Source of the DNA: Leptodactylus fallax
Taxonomy: Eukaryota; Chordata; Amphibia; Anura; Leptodactylidae
Direction of reading: 5' to 3'
Assembly: GCA_947044405.1 (NCBI GenBank)
Contig: CAMRHE010000077.1
Coordinates: 6,787,501 to 6,851,500 of the forward strand
Length of the DNA: 64,000 nt
Translations under genes and position numbers: made by a program
In this document: in pieces, positions 58,963 to 64,000 of the stretch
Position numbering within the stretch: position 1 is the stretch's first letter
Layout of the letters: each line of letters begins with the position of its first letter
Notes under the pieces: generated by a model
The model's database searches: none
Told to the model about the DNA's origin: nothing
Seen by the model: the letters and a program-made list of their open reading frames with translations, nothing else

Positions 58963-60263
58963 TCCAGGGCAGATTTATACTAAGAGCCATATAATACTAC
59001 ATTTCTCCTGCTGCAGCCACTGTGGAGAATATGCCTGGCTGGCAATGGACTCCACTGACCAAACCAACTTTTTATTGGGGTTACTGCTGGGAGACCCTCA
59101 GTTTGCATTCTGAAAGGAGTTTGTGTCTTCTCTTAGCCATATCCCTAGTGCACAGTATATTTAGACTCTAACTCTAACAGTATGTTTAGACACTAACAAT
59201 TTTCCTGCCAAGTGCTGTATGTGTAAAAAAAAGGACAGCACCTGGACATGAAGTGAATGTTTTGACAAAGGCGTCTTTAGAAAGCTAAATCCCCATAGAA
59301 GAACATCATGCTGGTGGTTTAGTGGCTCCAAACCTAGTAACAGGTTCCCTCAAACTCCCAGTACAATCTATAAATACCATCCCATACATACATCCCATAC
59401 TCACAGGACGGAATCGGATGATGGGTTTAGCAGTAGCTGTGTTGCCAACAGAAGGCCAGGGTCACAAAATCGACTCCTCCAACCCACCTCCCCAGTTTGG
59501 GAAAGGTTGAGGGGGACTGTGGTGTACCTGATAGTGGTGGTAGCTCCCTCAGGGTGCTTCCAGTTGGAGAAGGGCCCTCCTCTCCTTAGTCGGATGATGG
59601 TGGTCAAAAGGGCCTTGAAGGTACGCGCAGGAATGACTCAAGAGGCAGCAGTGAAGTTGAACCAAATGATGTAATTTTTCGGAGGCAACAAACAACCAAT
59701 GCAGGTTCCAAAATGGGGTAGTAGCCAGAGTCCTACTGTGGGTGATGGTACTGGACTCGGTAAAAGGGATACCGAAGAATAGATGTTCACTCAGTGCCTT
59801 TTATATCCACTATGACTACATTCTGCCTTGCCTCTACCACTGTCTGCATGGGGACTTTAGATGAATAAGCCTCTCTGGTACCCTGTCTATCTGTGTACTT
59901 TAAGGTCCAGACTGTGATGTTCTGGGAAATCTCCACTTCTCCTCAAATTGACACTCTTTTCTCCCTTCAGAGGGTTGACAATGACTCTTCTCTAACTCAG
60001 GGCAGGTACATGGGCACTGGCTCTGAAAAGAGCCCAACACTCTTCCCTCAGGGCCTCAACAGTATGGCCTGCTCTGCTTCAAGAACTAGACTCAATTCAC
60101 ACTTTAGACCAAAAGTCTATCCACTACCCCTATCCACAATGGAATTCACTAAAATTGGGGAAATATAACACAAGGGAGTCTGCAAACTACAAATGATATA
60201 TACAATAAAAACACAATATATAGGGCCAGTGGCACATACAAAAAAAAAATGTAAAACAATATA
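58963..60263. other. Intronic sequence, nothing firmly recognised
   Basis: 59400-60170 has a more balanced composition and could be decayed LTR-type repeat, but I find no ends or domains to support it. Confidence 0.4.
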
Positions 60264-60537
60264 AGGCCCGGTTCACATGTGCGTTTGGGTTTCCATTCCG
60301 CTTGGGGAACCCCCGAACAGAAACCTATACGCATAAAAAAGTGGTTTACCTGGGAAACCCACGGACCCCATAGACTATAATGGAGTCCACGTGGTTTCTG
60401 CTCGGTTTCCGCATGAAGCAAGCGGAGAGGAAAGTGTTTCCTAGGTAAACCGCTTTTTTATGCATACAGGTTTCAATTTGGGGGTCCCCAAGCAGACTCC
60501 CTGAACGGAAACTCGAACGCAGATGTGAACCGGGCCT
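60264..60537. mobile_element. 'AGGCCCGGTTCACAT' foldback MITE with target duplication
   Basis: AGGCCCGGTTCACATGTGCG and the complement of AGGCCCGGTTCACATCTGCG form the ends; the whole element is close to a palindrome (AAGCGGAATGGAAACC-type arms, GGTTTACC...GGTAAACC). Flanks AAAACAATATA and AAAACAATTTA indicate a 10-11-bp target duplication with one difference, longer than the hAT 8 bp and closer to MULE-type insertion. Confidence 0.88.
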
Positions 60538-61567
60538 AAAACAATTTATCAGTGTCCATTGGGATGCTGCACCGACATTTATCACTTATACTTTGATATC
60601 AGTGTTAAAGGGGTCATCCATCTCTTAAAAACTGATGGCCTGATCAGTGTGGGGTCCAGGTGCCACCAATCAGATATTGATGACTTACCCTGTGGATAGG
60701 TCATCAGTATGAAAAACCACTTGGGTGTCAGAAACTAACCATCATACTACTCTATTTTGGCAACAGACTCATGTTCATTCTACCTTGAAACTCTTCAGCT
60801 CCATTGCAAAATATCTAACAGGGTTCTTTACCTACTGTAGTATTTTCCAATTATAATAATGGTGTCTTATTATTTGGCAACAGTAACACAATGTGACTGC
60901 AACCTTTGCATACCCTTTTTCTTGCTTTACATGATGGAAAACATAGGACTACCAACCAACAGCAGTGCAAGGGTAGAACAGACAGCTGAACTACAAGTCC
61001 ACGTATAAATGTCAGTTTATAGAGATTTGCATGTATTAATTTTTGAAGGAGGTGAATAAAAGTCTATTTATGGCAATGGTGAAAGAAAGATCAATCCTGA
61101 ATTAGGGATTATTGAGAATTGCTCAAAACAATATGAGGAATCCCTTGACATACTGAGCACTATAAAACATGGTATCTATACCAAATGTACCTTTTTCAGA
61201 CAACTTTGTTAGCAGTTGAAATGTCTACGTTTATGGTAAAACATTCAATAAAAGCATTCGGAGACATCAGATCCCAGCCGCAAAATCCTACTGCAAGGCC
61301 TGCTGAGCATTATTAAATGAAATGCTTCTTGCATCAGTCAATTTCAGAATATCTAATATCAATCTGAAGTCCATTTTAACCAAGTAACTGTCAATGCCAG
61401 AATCGAAGGACAAATTTATAGCACTTAGTGAGTGTTTGGAGCTAGAAATGAAATACATATAAAGCACTTAAGAAATAGAAAGTGTTAATAAATGCAAAGT
61501 GAGACATTTATCATAATAAATATGGAAACACTAATTCTGTATTCTTAGCTCCACCAGGTACAAGACT
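60538..61567. other. Intronic sequence with a MITE fragment and a candidate conserved stretch
   Basis: 60605-60725 is a short piece of the TTGTCC/GATGACCTA MITE family (TTAAAGGGGTCATCC). 61310-61560 is non-repetitive and might be conserved, which cannot be judged here. Confidence 0.4.
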
Positions 61568-62108
61568 AGAGATGGGCAAACCTTCCAAGATTCGTCTCGT
61601 TTCTGGTTCAGGTGGCTCGGGTCACTGATTCAATTCAGGTTGTACAAGCTCGGTATGAACTGGAAGTGAAATTATTATACACTGGGGGCTCTTCTATAAT
61701 AGGTGGAAACCTATAAGGTGGAGGTAAAAAATAAAAACATTTAAACTCATCTTCCCTCACCTCTTTTGGGCCTCCTTGTAGCGTCTGGCGCTCTCTCTGT
61801 CATGACGTCATAATATGTGCATATAACTGCTGTAGCCCAATCATAGGCCTCAGCAGTGACCCCAGACGCAGGTCATCACCAGGAGAATTTTGAGGTGAGG
61901 GAAGGTGAGTATAAATGTTTTTAATTTTTTTTTCACTTCCCCTGGGCCTCCACCTATTACACTATAATAATTTACTGCAATGCATGTTGCTGTGGCCATT
62001 TTAGATCATCCGAGACAAATCTCAAATTTTTCAGTTTAATTAAAAACAGAACAATTGGGGATATTTAGAGCAAACCTGGCCCGTACCAAAGTGGTTCGCG
62101 CATCTCTA
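61568..62108. mobile_element. MITE (CTAGAGATGGGCAAACC ends)
   Basis: The inverted ends are CTAGAGATGGGCAAACC and the complement of CTAGAGATGCGCGAACC. The second copy, at 36519-37107, has lost parts and gained a minisatellite. Confidence 0.82.
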
Positions 62109-63159
62109 GGTAAGACCTAAACAAAAATATCTTAACAATAATTATGCTGTATTAGCACACAAAGGGCAGCCTTCAGTAATGAGGTCTGTTGGCTACAAGT
62201 TTTAGCATGTATTAGTTAAGCAACTAAGTTTACAGGTTGAAATCAACTTTCAATACTACCTCCGGTTTCTAGAAGATATTTAGAAATCTCCTCAGTCCCT
62301 CCAAAATTGCCTGTAGCAGTGCAATAAATTGGAGACAAGGTAGATGCTAGAATGGAGTAGGGTAGTAGGGTCTACCTAGCTTGGCATCGTTCCAGTAGGT
62401 GGTACTGTCTCGGTTCTGATGTCCATGTCTCTAAGCACCACCCCATGTGTGCACTTCATACCAGTGAGTTAGGATTGCATTTTGGAAAGACATATTTAGA
62501 TACTGTTACACGTACCACACTACAACAACAAATGCTGAGGGGGAGGGTGTGTTAAATGTTAACTGTATCCCCACAGCTAATATGCCTGAAACCGATCTAG
62601 ATCTACTAGCTACATGCCATTGCCACACCAGGGAGAACCTACTTTTAACCACTCCATGGTAGATCTGATTATACATCTCCTCCTATTTTATCCACTCTAT
62701 TCAACATCTGATACACATCTACAGCTCCTGGTAGTGATTGCGATATACAATGAGAAAAAAAAAATTGGAATTTACTTTCCAATTTTTTTATTTTATTTTT
62801 TTAGTTAACATTCATTCCTAACAGAAATGTTTTAGATTCTTTCACACCATTGTTTATGTTCCAAAAGGAAATTATTGTATAATAATTGTGTGTGGATTGT
62901 TACAGATTTAGCAGGTAAAAAACGTTTCATTCTTTGTGTAATAATTTGACGTCTCGTTGAATTGTATGAGAAATGTTGGCACCGTGTCTGTAGATTTATG
63001 CAGTCAGACATTGTGCCTGCAGGGCACACTTATATATTTAACGTAATGTTTCATCAGTGTTTCTTGAAATAGCAGAATGACACAGAGCCAAAGAGATAAA
63101 GGAACTAGAAGAACTTTTTGTTAACAACATTTAAAATGTTTGCATTTACAGTTCATTGG
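62109..63159. other. Intron just downstream of the exon, nothing recognised
   Basis: No repeats or domains noted apart from T/A runs near 62755-62805. Confidence 0.5.
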
Positions 63160-63165
63160 ACTCAC
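63160..63165 (-). promoter_or_regulatory. Splice donor GTGAGT of the ERBB4-like exon
   Basis: The minus strand reads ACCG|GTGAGT. This is a near-consensus 5' splice site placed exactly where the ERBB similarity ends, in the first position of a codon (phase 1). It marks the start of the large intron that fills the rest of the window to the left. Confidence 0.88.
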
Positions 63166-63352
63166 CGGTAAGATTTCTTAAACCTAGTTCCCGAAGCCCA
63201 TGTTTTCCATCCTTCAGGTAGTTTAAGAAGATGGCTAAAGCATATCGGTCTTCATAGAGTTTGTTTCCTCGAATGATGCGCAGGTTCTCAAGTGGGAGGT
63301 AGTCAAACTGGTTAAGAGCCACAAGGACATATCCCGTCACTTCTCGAATTGA
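63166..63352 (-). CDS. ERBB4: ERBB4-like receptor tyrosine kinase, internal exon (exon 3 by human numbering)
   Basis: The exon encodes 62 complete codons plus one base, running from [16 protein letters not shown] to RELGLRNLT. This is the start of the domain I (L1, ligand-binding leucine-rich) ectodomain of EGFR-family receptors. Of the four paralogues it fits ERBB4 best: the [21 protein letters not shown] and [15 protein letters not shown] segments are ERBB4-like, and EGFR, ERBB2 and ERBB3 differ in them. On the minus strand a T-rich tract ending in TTTTAG precedes the exon (acceptor, exon starts at 63352). The exon ends ...ACCG directly before GTGAGT (donor, 63165-63160). It is entered in phase 0 and left in phase 1. 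The 187-bp length equals, as I remember it, human ERBB4 exon 3. ERBB4 is a neuregulin receptor at the plasma membrane. No stop or frameshift is present. Neighbouring exons are not in the window, which agrees with the very long introns of this gene. Confidence 0.93.
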
Positions 63353-63376
63353 CTAAAACAGCAAAAAAAATAAAAC
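63353..63376 (-). promoter_or_regulatory. Splice acceptor and polypyrimidine tract of the ERBB4-like exon
   Basis: Read on the minus strand this is a run of Ts broken by GC (TTTTTTTTGCTGTTTTAG), directly followed by the first codon TCA of the exon. It is a strong canonical 3' splice site and fixes the exon start. Confidence 0.88.
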
Positions 63377-63889
63377 ATAGTATGAATTTTTGTAAAATAA
63401 ATAATACATGTTTTAATTGAATAATAAATTATTATTTTGCTGCAGTATGGACCTGTCGAAACTGGCTGCAGTGAAAGAGACATTTATGATGTTTTTTGCC
63501 AAAGTTAGCCTATTGTCCTGCCATTTTTGCTACGTTATATTGTCATGGATTGCCTAAAAATGTAAGAATATTGAATAAACTACATAATTAAATAGCATAG
63601 GTTCAAATAAGAGTATTTGTTATAGATGCCCCAGTAGTTCATGACAACAGTGCAGGATAGTAATGTATCAGAGGCAGTTGGAGATCCGTGCAGCGCAGGA
63701 TGACACCTTAAGGGGATGAGACCTGGAGAACATGTCTAGTATAGAGTACTGTTCTAGCAAATTGGCCAAAAACCTTGAAAATATTTACTATATGTCTTCA
63801 ATTTAACCAAGAATGTTTCCACTCCTCCTGGGTAAAATTGTGAAGCAGAAATTTGTTTGGAAGGTTCCTTAAAGCAGGAACTGGTAGTC
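63377..63889. other. Intron upstream of the exon, nothing recognised
   Basis: AT-rich sequence without recognisable elements. Confidence 0.5.
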
Positions 63890-64000
63890 TACTTTCTACT
63901 GTATTTGGTAATAAATATTCGGTGTGACCACCCTTTGCTTTTAACACGGCTTTGATTCTTGTAGGTACACTTGCATACTTGTAGGAGCCATATCACTATT
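63890..64000 (-). pseudogene. Tc1-like transposase, C-terminal end (runs off the window)
   Basis: The minus strand translates as ASVPTRIKAVLKAKGGHTEY. This resembles the conserved C terminus of Tc1-like transposases (a PRR/TRI-KAVLKAKGG-T-Y pattern). The rest lies beyond 64000, so the state of the element cannot be judged. The same end motif is present in reverse at 40137-40165. Confidence 0.75.

Noticed and set aside
59400..60170. Possible solo LTR
   Set aside because: Composition is suggestive, but no TG...CA ends, target duplication or partner copy could be found.

Overview
This window is vertebrate intronic DNA, most likely from a frog (probably a neobatrachian). The only host coding sequence I can support is one 187-bp exon on the minus strand at 63166-63352. 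It has consensus splice sites and encodes part of extracellular domain I of a receptor tyrosine kinase of the ERBB family; its residues fit ERBB4 (exon 3 by human numbering). If so, 1-63165 is the large intron downstream of that exon and 63353-64000 is the end of the upstream intron. No other host exon, tRNA, rRNA or bacterial-type feature was found. The organism is inferred from the exon, from the AT-rich intronic background, and from TE families I know as typical of anurans: GIY-YIG Penelope elements, Tc1 elements, TTAA-flanked and hAT foldback MITEs, and a tRNA-derived SINE.

Layout. 1-4400: Penelope-like element (PLE) on the minus strand, with broken RT and GIY-YIG frames between 730-bp inverted arms, and a hammerhead-like motif in the right flank. 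4400-12990: intron with a compound microsatellite, SINE debris, an internally deleted Tc1 element (8630-9562), a 371-bp Tc1-type MITE and foldback MITEs. 12992-21107: a TTAA-flanked MITE split by a full-length Ty3/gypsy retrotransposon on the minus strand. The gypsy has one intact gag-pol frame of about 1739 codons, a PBS, a PPT and two roughly 1-kb LTRs. Parts of both LTRs are replaced by homopolymer-rich sequence that looks like an assembly fault. 21108-43670: intron with a small hAT element carrying a 31-bp minisatellite, a complete tRNA-SINE, a LINE 3' end, a 64-bp and a 46-bp minisatellite, and two tandem PLE hammerhead units at 39331-39624. 43680-46248: a 2.57-kb hAT-type element with a perfect 8-bp target duplication, hosting further foldback elements. 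46257-63165: more MITEs, and a nearly intact 1.6-kb Tc1 element (49326-50929) whose 340-codon transposase frame has one in-frame stop. 63166-64000: exon, upstream intron and the tail of another Tc1-like transposase.

How it fits together: this is one host gene with a very long intron that has accumulated self-mobilising elements (PLE, gypsy, LINE, Tc1) and the non-autonomous elements that depend on them (SINE, MITEs). Nesting gives a partial order of insertion: the gypsy is younger than the TTAA MITE it splits, and the foldbacks at 44366-44932 and 45332-45811 lie inside the hAT element. The best candidates for unusual biology are the hammerhead-like RNAs with a compensated C3-G8 pair and tiny stem III, and the intact gypsy whose Gag resembles the PNMA family.
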